Assembly: GCF_036320965.1 (NCBI RefSeq)
Contig: NC_092236.1
Span: 11,518,518-11,582,517 of the forward strand
Direction of reading: 5' to 3'
DNA: 64,000 nucleotides
Origin: Panulirus ornatus
Taxonomy: Eukaryota > Arthropoda > Malacostraca > Decapoda > Palinuridae
In this document: in pieces, positions 12,206-25,900 of the stretch
Layout: each line of letters starts with the position of its first letter
How positions within the stretch are numbered: the stretch's first letter is position 1
Translations under genes and position numbers: made by a program
Notes under the pieces: model-generated
Seen by the model: only the letters and a program-made list of their open reading frames with translations
Told to the model about the DNA's origin: nothing
The model's database searches: none

Positions 12206-14383
12206 AGACAAAGAGGTCTAGAAAATAAACAAATAACTCTTATATACACTATACATTGATATATCATGTAAGTAACTGTAAAAAAAAAATAATGTGTATA
12301 CTAACTCAACCATAAAGTATTGATTGCTAATGTACAGCAGCACAGTTACATCATATATTGCAAGGCATCAAATGTAAGACATAACTTTTAAATGAATTTA
12401 TCACTCCTCATAAAAATTGTGGTACACTGCAGTTAGACCATGATCACTGAATGTCTAGTATTTACATCATTATGCTTTTCAAGTTCTTCGTACATTTTAA
12501 AAATTAAGCAAGTAAGTTCCAGCTCCAGAATTCACACATATGGAAGATATTCATAGCACCATATTAAAAGGATATTAATTGTTGAGCAGGTAAACATTCT
12601 TGTCAAGCCATGTCATCCACACAAAAACTATCTTATACTATGCACATGCCAAGATAGTTTTCTGTAAATTCTAATCAAGACATTCAGTTCATGTAAAACT
12701 TCTCATGCTTAACATAACTTATACTAGTTTCCAAGTTATCATTTTTACATCCACACCTTACCTTTCACAAAATAACATAGTGTCTTTTTGATCTATAAAT
12801 ATTCTTTTATGTTAAACTGCCCATGAAATCTGTCTTAATAATGTGAGGGCTGCTTATCATTCCTAGTGACTATCATTTGTTGTGCATACATGCAACTTGG
12901 ACAAACAAGAAATTCTTACTAAAACTCTACATTTGAAATCCATTTTTCTCCACCCAACTCATAAGTTTGTAAAACAGTATCTCACCTTTTAGGTAACTGA
13001 CCAAACCCTCAATCCTTCAGAAGTTTATTGGAATATATTAAAATACTTTCAATCCTTTCATTGCTGTCTGAACATCCTCATATCAGATACAGATATGTTG
13101 TGACTAAACAATATAATACAGGAATGGGTAGAATTAGTGAGATGTTATGGTGAAGAATGAGCAGGTATGATGAAGTACAAAGGAATGGTGATTTTAAAAC
13201 TGTCGTTTTAAGTAGAAGGCAACTGCTTTGTATGGGAACTATACCAACACCTTCCAGACTTCTTATAGGCCTTGCTGTTAAGTTTCAAGCATTTTCTAAT
13301 GCAAAAACAAACTTTAGTAACAGAAAATGTTTTGGGGATTTTAACATGGACCACTTTTTTTTTTTTTAAATATGGGAAACATAACAGAGGTAGACTAACA
13401 AGACTAAGTCTTGGATAGGGATTTGTGCAGCTTGCCCTGTATAAGTTAAGAACCAAAATTATTTTTGCTATGAATTATGATGTTTGGGTTTATGAAATCT
13501 GATAGGCCAAAGTATTGTCATACTTAGAAAATTAATCTTTAAACAATTTAATCATAATCACACTACTTCATTTGGGTACTTAATGCATTGTGTAGTTGCT
13601 GAACTTGCTGCATGATTTTCTGAAGTTGTTTTGAATATACTATAAACAGCAAATTACATGTTATAAACAAATACAGGTAGTCTATATCTCTAGTTTTATT
13701 TAACTGTACTTTAGCACCTTTTTGTTAAAAATTATATCATAAGTCTTAACAATAAAAGAAAAAAATACCTCAGTATTTCAGATAAACTCAAATTTCTTCC
13801 TTGATGATACAGTTACGATAACTAAAAAACATACAATTAAATCCAGATGTTGTATTACATCCTCTTGGAATGGTAGTCCACGAAAGGGATAAAATCAATA
13901 GGACGTATATAAGAAACTTTATACATTTCTCTTGATTTACATACATACACTGACGATGTCACCTTATTATTCATCTATTTTGTATGTACACAAAATATAT
14001 TGCAGGTTGTAACAAATGAATGCTTGTAACAACTGCTAACCTTGTAATGAGGTTTGGTTATAGCATGTACACTTAAGAAATTAAATTCATCTTCACCACT
14101 CTCATGAAATATATCCAAACAGTGCACAATTCATGAAGTATGACTGCACAGCTTTTTATATAAATATATAGTAATTATAAAATGTCTTATCTAACAGCAC
14201 TAACAGTACCTTAACACTTTATTTTCATTAATAACTTTATAATGCATGTATTTCATTTGCAAACAATTTACTTACTGTTGCTTTTCATGTGTCTCTATCA
14301 AGGCTAGCGTAAATACTAAATTTGTGCAATACTCCCCTTTTGGGTGATGTATCGCAAAGCTTTCTAAATTTACCAAAGAAAGC
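12206..14383. other. AGPAT5 3' flank/3'UTR zone, no gene
   Basis: AT-rich DNA downstream of the AGPAT5 stop codon. The minus strand has a candidate AATAAA polyadenylation signal at 14218-14223, about 160 nt after the stop, but similar hexamers are frequent by chance here. No other feature is supported. Confidence 0.35.
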
Positions 14384-14618
14384 CTAACAAACAGACCTGA
14401 TTGCTAGCCATCCATATGACCCAAGAGTACCATACAATAGAAGTTGTAGGTAAAGTTGGCGACCAATCTTGGTCCAGATGAAAGGCAGAGTTAGGACTGT
14501 GAAGAACAAAAATGAGGACAGTGTTGACCAGATGCTCAAGTGAGAGACACGTCCACTCAACCTCTTCTGAACTGTTGCTCGTTTCTCATTATCTTTTGTA
14601 AAAAAGTTTTCTGCCAAT
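14384..14618 (-). CDS. AGPAT5: AGPAT5 exon 8 (terminal)
   Basis: 235 nt including the TAG stop, acceptor CTGTTTACAG. Encodes LAENFFTKDNEKRATVQ, the hydrophobic WSTLSSFLFFTVLTLPF and the end LLLYGTLGSYGWLAIRSVC. It matches the C-terminal membrane segment of AGPAT5. Confidence 0.9.
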
Positions 14619-17032
14619 CTGTAAACAGAGAAGAATCGGTAATAACGATACTACTATAGATTTTCTCATTTTGAAAGTGACAAGAGGGATGACACATGCT
14701 TCTTCAAACATTATTCATATTCTTTGGGACATCAGCAGTAAGGAAATAAACTGGATTACCTTAGATCATTACCGGTGTGAAAACAGGTAAGGATTCAAGT
14801 ACTTAGAATGTGTGCAAGAGTGTTGTACTAATATGTGTCAAAAGGCAGTACCTTCTAGTGCAATCCCAACACAAAATTACATTATTCTATATACTATCCC
14901 AAATATTCAACTTTCTAACTTTATAAAATATAGAACAAATCAATACTAATCTAACTTTATAAAATATAGAATAAATCAATACTAACACATCCTTTTCCAA
15001 GTACAGATTATGAAGCCATGATTTGAGTTCCTCCTCTTGTTGAGGAACTTCTGTCATGGGGATGCGACGAATATGTATGTGAACCCTTCTACATTTCCCC
15101 ATCAGGAACTCTGAAAAGAAAAAACAGAAGCACTTTTTAATTTCAGCTTATCTAAAAACATTTACACATCATGAACATACTTTCCTGCACATGCTGCCAA
15201 AAACAGTAGCATAAGGCAGTAAAACCTGATACAATAAAGCAATCTTTAGATAATATAATGCTTTATTGAAGTAAAATTAACAGAAAACAAATTTATAAAT
15301 ATTAGCTGAATGATATGAATGCCAATACATGGATAACTATAGTAAAGCTGGACAGAAATTCTCTTCGCCCCATTTCTTTACAAACTTGACCATAATACTT
15401 AGGTGTTACTGGACTATGCCTGCCTGTGGTCATACCACGAGTGAAAAGGCACCTCCATCAAAGCTGTATCACAGTCTGTTAACAAAATAGAGTATAGCCT
15501 CCTCAAAGAAACTATCACTCTATAAGGAGTCCATCATTTCCCTGCTCTTGAAAGTAGCATATCCTTGGAGCTGCTGGAGGTCCTGGAGTAACACCAGGAC
15601 ATTTGCATGAAACAGGTCCAGAAGCAATTATAAAATGTATAAATTAACTATATAACTGTATAAGTTAAGGATACTAACTGGGGGAAAAAATGAAGATTTG
15701 AGAAAGTGAATCCAGGAAAGAAATTCACTGTGATGAACAACAGATAAAGTAGGAGTTATAGGCAGGTATAGGATTCCAAATGAAATTTACAATGTAGTTG
15801 AAGGATATGATGATGTGTTGCAAATGCTGTGCATACTTTCAACACATGGATGCCCCTATTCAAAAAAAATTAAAAGAACAGAAAGTAAGGTAGACAAGAA
15901 TATAACAAGCTTAAATTAGAAAGAATATGATAGATATTGTGTATGATAATGTCTGAAAGGGTTGGAGGGGAGCCTTGCAAACCATATGCTGGTAAAGTGT
16001 TATATGGGATGTGGGTCGGCCTTTTATTTCAGGCGGTTTAAAAATGTGAATGAAAAATGAAGATATTTGGAGAGAAGTTAAGGAAGAATATAAAAAAGTA
16101 GACTGTTAAAAGAGGGAACAACATATCAGGAACTTTATAGTCATACTGAAGTGAAAGTGCCATGAAAGTATTAATGGTGGCATTTGGCACTGTAAGAATA
16201 GACTGTGAAAAGAACAGCAAACAATAGAAATGAAAGAAACATGGGTTGGTGAAAAATGAAGAATAAAGAATGTAAAATGTAGTTTTCAGTAAAAAAAAAA
16301 AAAATATTGGTGCTAATAATAAGAGAATAAGGACCTAAAAAAAAAAGATGAATAAAAACTGAGAGAATAACAAACTATTTTTTGAATAAGGAATTCATGT
16401 TCAGAAAGTCTGTGAAAAATGCTGGTGGATTAGAGATGTCTGAGAGACTAAAGCAAAGAAAGCTATTTACTGCTTGCTGAGATGGGAAAGCCACGGCTGC
16501 TATTGGTGTGCAGAATGAGATGGTGAAGAATGGTTGTGGCTGAAGAGTTTTGGAAAGTTTGCAGCGCACAGAAAATACTGTAGGTGCTTAATGACTGTAT
16601 GAAGGCAGTGATTGTTCAGTTGTATTGAAGGGAATTAAATGTACTGTAAGGAGTACGGAAAAATAAATCTTCTTAGCATTGTGAATAAGGTATATGGAAG
16701 GACGGACTTGTTTAAAAAGGATAAAAAACTTTTAATGGTGATGAATACATGGGATTTAAGAAGGAAAGGTATGTAGATTAGTTTAGATTTACTTTCATGG
16801 TGAGGTGCCTGAGGATTGGCAGAATGCATGCATAGTGCCATTGTACAAAGGCAAAGGGGATAAGAGTGAGTGCTCAAATTACAGAGGTATAAGTTTGTTG
16901 AGTATTCCTGGTAAATTATATGGGAGGGTATTGATTGAGAGGGTGAAGGCATGTACAGAGCATCAGATTGGGGAAGAGCAGTGTGGTTTCAGAAGTGGTA
17001 GAGGATGTGTGGATCAGGTGTTTGCTTTGAAG

Positions 17033-17069
<37 letters not shown>

Positions 17070-20000
17070 CGGTCTCCCGCGTTTGCGAGGTAGCGCAAGG
17101 AAACAGACGAAAGAAATGGCCCAACCCCCCCCATACACATGCACATACACACGTCCACACACGCAAAATATACATACCTACACAGCTTTCCATGGTTTAC
17201 CCCGGACGCTTCACATGCCTTGATTCAATCCACTGACAGCACGTCAACCCCTGTATACCACATCGCTCCACTTCACTCTATTCCTTGCCCTCCTTTCACC
17301 CTCCTGCATGTTCAGGCCCCGATCACACAAAATCCTTTTCACTCCATCCTTCCACCTCCAATTTGGTCTCCCTCTTCTCCTCGTTCCCTCCACCTCCGAC
17401 ACATATATCCTCTTGGTCAATCTTTCCTCACTCATTCTCTCCATGTGCCCAAACCATTTCAAAACACCCTCTTCTGCTCTCTCAACCACGCTCTTTTTAT
17501 TTCCACACATCTCTCTTACCCTTACGTTACTTACTCGATCAAACCACCTCACACCACACATTGTCCTCAAACATCTCATTTCCAGCACATCCATCCTCCT
17601 GCGCACAACTCTATCCATAGCCCACGCCTCGCAACCATACAACATTGTTGGAACTACTATTCCTTCAAACATACCCATTTTTGCTTTCCGGGATAATGTT
17701 CTCGACTTCCACACATTTTTCAAGGCTCCCAAAATACTTAGAATACTTAAACTTAAAATACTTAGAAAAGCAAATGGATTTGTATGTAGCATTTATGGAT
17801 CTGGAGAAGGCATATGATAGAGTTGATAGAGATGCTCTGTGGAAGGTATTAAGAATATATGGTGTGGGAGGCAAGTTGTTAGAAGCAGTGAAAAGTTTTT
17901 ATCGAGGATGTAAGGCATGTGTACGTGTAGGAAGAGAGGAAAGTGATTGGTTCTCAGTGAATGTAGGTTTGCGGCAGGGGTGTGTGATGTCTCCATGGTT
18001 GTTTAATTTGTTTATGGATGGAGTTGTTAGGGAGGTGAATGCAAGAGTTTTGGAAAGAGGGGCAAGTATGAAGTCTGTTGAGGATGAGAGAGCTTGGGAA
18101 GTGAGTCAGTTGTTGTTCGCTGATGATACAGCGCTGGTGGCTGATTCATGTGAGAAACTGCAGAAGCTGGTGACTGAGTTTGGTAAAGTGTGTGAAAGAA
18201 GAAAGTTAAGAGTAAATGTGAATAAGAGCAAGGTTATTAGGTACAGTAGGGTTGAGGGCCAAGTCAATTGGGAGGTGAGTTTGAATGGAGAAAAACTGGA
18301 GGAAGTAAAGTGTTTTAGATATCTGGGAGTGGATCTGGCAGCGGATGGAACCATGGAAGCGGAAGTGGATCATAGGGTGGGGGAGGGGGCGAAAATTCTG
18401 GGAGCCTTGAAGAATGTGTGGAAGTTGAGAACATTATCTCTGAAAGCAAAAATGGGTATGTTTGAAGGAATAGTGGTTCCAACAATGTTGTATGGTTGCG
18501 AGGCGTGGGCTATGGATAGAGTTGTGCGCAGGAGGATGGATGTGCTGGAAATGAGATGTTTGAGGACAATGTGTGGTGTGAGGTGGTTTGATCGAGTAAG
18601 TAACGTAAGGGTAAGAGAGATGTGTGGAAATAAAAAGAGCGTGGTTGAGAGAGCAGAAGAGGGTGTTTTGAAGTGGTTTGGGCACATGGAGAGAATGAGT
18701 GAGGAAAGATTGACCAAGAGGATATATGTGTCGGAGGTGGAGGGAATGAGAAGTGAGAGACCAAATTGGAGGTGGAAAGATGGAGTGAAAAAGATTTTGT
18801 GTGATTGGGGCCTGAACATGCAGGAGGGTGAAAGGAGGGCAAGGAATAGAGTGAATTGGATCGATGTGGTATACCGGGGTTGACGTGCTGTCACTGGGTT
18901 GAATCAGGGCATGTGAAGCGTCTGGGGTAAACCATGGAAAGCTGTGTAGGTATGTATATTTGCGTGTGTGGATGTATGTATATACATCTGTATGGGGGTG
19001 GGTTGGGCCATTTCTTTCGTCTGTTTCCTTGCACTACCTCGCAAACACGGGAGACAGCGACAAAGCAAAAAAAAAAAAAAAGAAAAAAAAACTGCAAAAA
19101 TAAATTACAAATGTTATTGGAGATGCTTGTAGTCAATGAAACCATCTCAATTTCATTTTATGAAGGTTTGCTTGACTTTCAGATCAACTTTGCAATGATT
19201 CCAAACAAATGAAAGCAGAGTGGGATTCAAGGTAAAGGAAGAGTTTAATGGCTTGATATGTTCTGTCCTTAAAGAGACAGGCATGAGCAGAAATTATTAA
19301 ACCATAACTGGGTGAAGAAAGTTAGTAGGTGAAAGGATGCAGGACTCCATCCCAGCCAAGATAACTTCTGATAAGTGTTCAGAAAACCATGAGGCATCAT
19401 GGCCAGTGAAACAGTACTCATCCTATGAAAAAAGAGTAAAGAAAAATGCAGGGATGACCAGTAAATTCTCCTAAAGTGCTAAAGCTTACATATGTAGGAG
19501 AAGACTGAGGAAGGGTGTGCCCAAGGAAATGGTGTGCCCAATCAAAAGTGATGGAAATAAGACTGTGATCAGAGGACTCTAAGGGGGCAAAAATTGTGTA
19601 TTTATAATGGAGGGCTTCAGTGGAAACACAGAAGTTGTGTAATCTTGTTTCAGATAACTGAGGAGGGAAAAAGGAGGAGCTGAGGGATCATCTCTAGTTC
19701 AGCCTAAGCAATCTTATGGAGTACATTGAAATTGCCTACATCAAGTATTTTGGTGTGTGGATGTGAAGGCAGCAATACCTCATGGCAGAAAATCAAACAT
19801 TCAGAGCCGTACATAATTGGAGGCATGGGGGAGAGGGGGTATACAAAATGTAAGAGCTTAATTTTGAGAGCATTTTGAGCTAAATGGCTTTGAAGTTGGG
19901 AAACTCAAGAACTACAAGGCAACCAGAGAGAGTTTTTGCATTAGGAGAGGATCAAATACCACCCTTGAAGTGGAAATGATGGTAGAGTTTAAAACTACAG

Positions 20001-22879
20001 AACAGATGGTGTAAAGAAAATGTAGCTTTAGACACTTGGATTTCTGAGACATCAAGGGAGGAAGCAGACTGATGGTGAAAGATTGATTCGAGACTGTGAT
20101 TTTCATGAAGAAGGGATGGTTGGTCCCAATCACTTTATATTGGTCAAGGAGGTCCTGGTAATCATCCAGCCCTTCATGACCATTGGTTCCATTTCAGTTT
20201 GGTACTGAAGAATCATAAGTGGACTGCCATAATATCTGTGCAAAAGGGAGGAAAAACTAGGGCAGGAAGTAGAGAGCTGTATGAATCATGACATTGTCCT
20301 CAGATGTTCTGAACAAGATAAAGGTGTGATTTGAGAACAGAATGCATGAAACCAAAGAAGGTGCAATCTGCGAACTGAATGTAAGCAACCCATGTGTTGG
20401 TTAGGCAAGGATGAAAGACTAGACCAGGGAATAAAATGTTACAGCTTAGTGCTGGCTCACTGAGTCACCATCACCATCCAAGGAGGTAGTACTTCCCTGG
20501 TTAGTGATGCATGCCACTTGTTGCTATAAAAAGTTTTTATATGTGCCATTTTGTATGTATCTATTATACAGAAGTGATATCATCAAACATTTGGTACCGT
20601 CATCTTTGCTCTAATAAATTTAACTGGGATCCCATCAGGACCTGATGTTGGGTTCTCTGTAAGCTGGTTAACTGCTTCAATTATGTCCCTTTCTGTTACA
20701 TTAATTTTGAGGTACAAAGATCATAAACACATGACTGAAATTAATAAGTATTCATTCTGAGGATATTTCTTCCTTTAAACATTTCCATTTAGAGCTTAAA
20801 CTGTTAAAATGTGTTGTAAGACAAGTCATTCAACAATACATATTCTAATGATCATTTTCTCATGGGCAGATTAGCATAATTCAATACTTCACAAAAAGAA
20901 GTGAGTTATTGTGCTGAGACATTTCATTCCAAGTAAAACGTTTCCTAGTCTCAGTGCCTATGATAAGCACTGGCAGATTTTATGGAAACCATATCATATG
21001 AGAGAAATAAATAGAACCTACGATATGTATTCTTAAATATACTACAACATCAACATATAAAACTAGGTTGAAACAACTCTTACTGTCTTACATCACATAA
21101 ACTGGCCTACAATCACATCCTTACATCACCATTATATAATAAAGCTTTTACCTATTAACTGAGGTGCATTTCCTCTAACACCATCCTGAGATACTGTCCC
21201 TTCATAGAATACAGAAACATCATAGACTGCATCAAACTTATCATGCAGGCGTCCCGCTACCAGCCAGGTGCCTTTAACTTTTGGAATGAGATGGTGCTTC
21301 AAAACCTGCAAAATGAAAGATAGAGATGAAAAAATGCATCCTGGGAAGCTTCAGCAGACCAATCTACTTACAATAACCCAAAGTGAAAAAGCTGTTACAT
21401 AAAATGTTCTTAGACATTCAGTAAGGGATACTCAAGGAACTTGATTCTTAAAAGAATTATGAAATTTGGTCATTTTTTGTTAGTTGACTAGTAGCTGGTT
21501 CCTCACACATACAGCAAATCAGAGTATTATGAATTTCTCATCTCGACATCTTGTGACATTTAGCTGAATGTCTTCCACAAAAAAATCATCCACTAGCTAA
21601 AGAATTTTTCAAAATGGTTCCAGTAAACCAAGTCTTACATTGTAACATCTTTTTGTTGGTCAAAAATAATCAAATTCATTAAGGTTAATAATACAGCTTA
21701 TGACTGGAGAAGATGCAGAATCATACTATTCAGTAATTCATTGATTAGATCAAGACTTCATAACTCAATTTTTGCAGCTCCTGCTGTTTCATGTTTGTAC
21801 TATCAGTAACAGGAAAGTGATGGATTCCTTTGAAGTGAGAAGTTGTTTAAAGAGACTGCATTCCTTTTTTGTCCAATGTCAATTTTGTGTCGAAGTTGCA
21901 AGTAGCTAATAGGGGGCAGGCTGTTGAAGTCAGCCAATGGCCACTGCTGATTAGCTGAAGGCAAACTCCTCATACAATTGAGCAGCTGTGAATATCTTTG
22001 GGCTGTTCAATAAGTGTTAGCATGGCTGGTTCCTCCTCATTGAAGAACGAGGGTAAGCAAAGTCATTACTCAAATTTTCAAGAAACAGATCTCATGCTCA
22101 TGAGACACTGCCATGGACAGAAAAGTTTTTTCAACATTCAAAACCTTAATTTATTTTCCTTATGTATTTGTATTGAAGTAAAATATCATTTTGTACAAGG
22201 AATTCATCAATACTGCTAAAATATGATAAACTAACAGTGAAGCACCCAACAGCGGTGATTAGATGCACATCTTGCAGTAAGTACATACCCTAGAATAGAA
22301 TGAACATTGCAATCATTGCTTTCGGAGTAGTGACACCATACATACAGCAACAGCTTCTGAAGCCCACTGGTAATGAAATAAATACATCTCTTTACCACAA
22401 TACCACCCTTCCTGCTAAAAGAGTCTAGACAATTGACATATCAATTATGTCTCTAGAGTGCTTGTGTCATATTGTCAGAAAACAGATATATTGGAAAACA
22501 TTTTCAACATTCAAAATTTTGTTTTAATCAAATGAAGAACTCAAGGCAAAGATAGATGTGTTTGATGGTATATTGTCCTAAACAGTGTTGCATGGATGCA
22601 AAACATAGGCCTTAGATATAAGGATGGATGTATTGGAAGAAATGCTCAAGAACAACATATGGTGTAAGAAGGGCTTATCAAGTAAGAAATTATAGGGTAA
22701 GAGATAGTTGTGGTAGTAAGAAAACTATGATTAAAAGCTGAAGAGGATAAGCTGAAATGTCTGGACATGTGTTAAGGATGAGTGATGAAAGGCTAGGCTA
22801 AGTGTTCATTTGTCAAGTTGAGGAAGCATGAGGCCAAGGACAATATGGAAATCTGTGGTGAAAATGCTTTGTGTGACAT

Positions 22880-22913
<34 letters not shown>

Positions 22914-25900
22914 CATACAGAAGGGTGTGAAACATGCATGGGACAGACTGAGCTGGACAAATGTTGTATACTAGGGGTGGCATGCTGTTAATATGCTGAA
23001 CCAGTCCAGTCAGAGGTAAGCACAGAAAGGTCTATGAGGCTTAGTTGTGAATAAGGGCCTCTGGTTTTGATGCATTACAGTGACAACTAGAGTGGACATG
23101 AGCAAATGAGGCCACTCTTTTTTCTGTTCCTGGCAATATTTCTAAATTTGGGATGTGGAAAATAAGAAAATTTCATTAACGTAACTATTAATATTTACAC
23201 TAATACTCTATATAAATATCAACAGATGATGGCATATATGGCAATATCAAAACACACTTCCCATTTCCCTCCATTTTTGTGTCTGTAGGGTAAATGAGAG
23301 TGACTGCTCTTATAGAAGCTTCTGCTGCACATACATGATTCTGCCCCCTCAAACTGTAACTGTGGCATGAATTCTCAGACAAGATGTTAATGGACCTGGA
23401 AAAATGTTCATTTGTGGAGGTAATTAAAGGGTTAAGATTCTGAAATAAATTATATTTTCAATCCCTAACATTAAGCAAAACACATCACAGACACCACACA
23501 TTACACTGTACACTAAAGAATTCTATCAAAACTTAAAAAAAAATCTTAAAATGGCTTCACTGACTCATTAATAATAACTCTTACAACTATAACTTCAAAC
23601 AAACATCACATTCAGTACAATCCAATTCCAACAACCTTGCAAGGATACATCTCCAAAGAGAACTAATACTTTATAATGAATTTCAAGTCTCACAAAATCA
23701 GACAGAAGCAGATACATGCAATACACAGAAGTTATATTGGAACAAAACCTGAACTTACAACCAAAAACCCATGGTTACTATTTCAGAAAGGAAGCTTCCC
23801 ACAAGCATTAAATAAGTAAGAGCTAAGGAGACACCAACACACACCGTAAGTTAAATACCTATCTTACTGTTAAAAGCAATAATGATATTTTGATCCTTAC
23901 TAGTTTCTGTTCATTTCTACTTGTGCCATCATGACCATTCTTCACAGCTGTCTCCACTGAGGTTCCCTACAAAATAAATATTCTCTGGTGCTTATTAAAA
24001 AGATAAATAAGAGAAAAGTCAATAGAATAAAATCAAAATAAGGTAACCTAATGATAAAAAAAATCAGATATCAGAACTTTAACCAAATGCCAAACCATTA
24101 CTAACTGGGGTCCCCTATCACAAGAACTGCAGAATTCATAAACTTTCTCAATTCAAAAATCTTTTGGACTGTTTGTCACTAATGATCCTAAATGGAGCAA
24201 GCAGAAGGAAAAAACTTGTCCTGTCCAGACACTGCTTTTAAATACAAATTAAACATTATGCCCTGAAATAGTATAGTGACTTCTAAAACAATACAAATAA
24301 CTGTTTTTTTTCATTTCTTAACTGGATGGTCTGGTAGGATAGACAAAGTGATTGGACAGGAGAAAGTACAGAAGAAATAGATAATTAAGAGTATGCAGAC
24401 GTATGAGATGGTTTTCCTAAGGTGTTTGCAAGGTATGCTGAATAATTATATTTCGTACTTTACTCATTTATCCCCAGCAGACTGAGGGTGTGCACAGTTA
24501 TACTGTTCACTAAATTAGGAAAGAAACTGGCTAAGCTAAGCTTGTGAGAAACTCCTCTTAAAGTATGAAGCTCTACTGGTATAAATCTATCTATCTATCT
24601 ACATCTCTAATGCTTGTTCCCTCCTGGAACTCCCTCAAAGGGGTAACCACAGCAACAGATTCTCCATAAGTAGCGAACTTCAGTGTCACTTCTTTGCCAT
24701 TAGTGCCTCACCCTTAAAAAGCCACTCAGAGGGGGCAACTCTAGCAGTGTTTGCAGAGACTTCTGACTATTGTTCCTACCAACTACTGCTACCTAATGCT
24801 CCTACCAACTATTTCTACCTAATGTCTTACTTAATGCTCCAACCTAAATGCTCCTACCTACTACTTCTATCTATTACTCCTACCATTTTGCTAAAAGGCA
24901 GGGCTAGTACATGGTGCTCACTGCAGGAAAATCTAGTGTTACGAAGATTGAGCTGTGTGAGTTAAGTATTGTCAAGTGTTATGTGTGACATCGAAATATT
25001 GTATGTTTGCGGACAGAATGCCAGTAGTCCACATGTGGGTGAGGCAGAAAGAGAAGACAACTACCTGGGTCACAGAAGTGCAATGTACAACCATTCAAGT
25101 GCTGGCTCACTACGCAGCCATCAATAACCTCCCCGATACCCAAGTGGGTAGTACTGGTAATATACCTCCCTGGTTGTTAGCTACCTACTAGCTACCACAA
25201 AGCTTAGCAACCTTCAAAAATATGCCAAGAACAATTATGGATGGTAGGTAATGGAAAAAGCCTTAGATACATAATGAAAAAAAATTCATATACAATATGA
25301 AAAAAAAATTTGTCATCCTGATTACTAAGGGATAAGCCAATCATCAGTGAATACAACAGAAGATAAAACTGTTCACCTTATTCATAAAAATACACAGGAT
25401 TACTCACCTGAAGGCTGTTATCCCTTGCATATTGTTCAGACTTTTCAATTACTTTTGGTGTGGAAGGATAATAACGTGTGCCCTCTGGGAAGATTACCAA
25501 CCAAGTCTGTAACCAAATTTATCTATATAAATCTACACAAGAATTACAAGAGCAAACAACAAACAAGTCCATCCAAAAACTTATATCTTACTTCTGAGCA
25601 CTTCCTTCTGTTACAATATATTTATCACAATGCTCAACACTTAAGCTCCACTCAGGAAAGTAATACACTGAAACACTAATTACAGATGGTTTTACACGTT
25701 TTTTTTCTTACCTCTAACTTTCCCAGGCACTAAAATGTTGTTGAGGTACAGGTATGTGCAGTCATCACAGAAAATATAAATCAGTTTTGTCTCTGGAGAA
25801 GCAAGGGATTTGTCACTTTGTTGGATGAAATCCGCTGAATGAAACCCTGACAAGAATGCAAAGGACAGAGGTTGTATCATAACACACCATCAGTGGAAAG

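Noticed and set aside
17139..17817. Proline/serine/histidine-rich frames of 110-185 codons opposite the retrotransposon ORFs (also at 18370-18894, 36456-36996, 60665-61346)
   Set aside because: They are antisense shadows of the RT C-terminal domain, repeated in every copy of the element.
17645..18883. 412-codon frame as an intact gene
   Set aside because: Its first ~35 codons are antisense sequence of a nested insertion. The rest is the RT and C-terminal part of a truncated retrotransposon.
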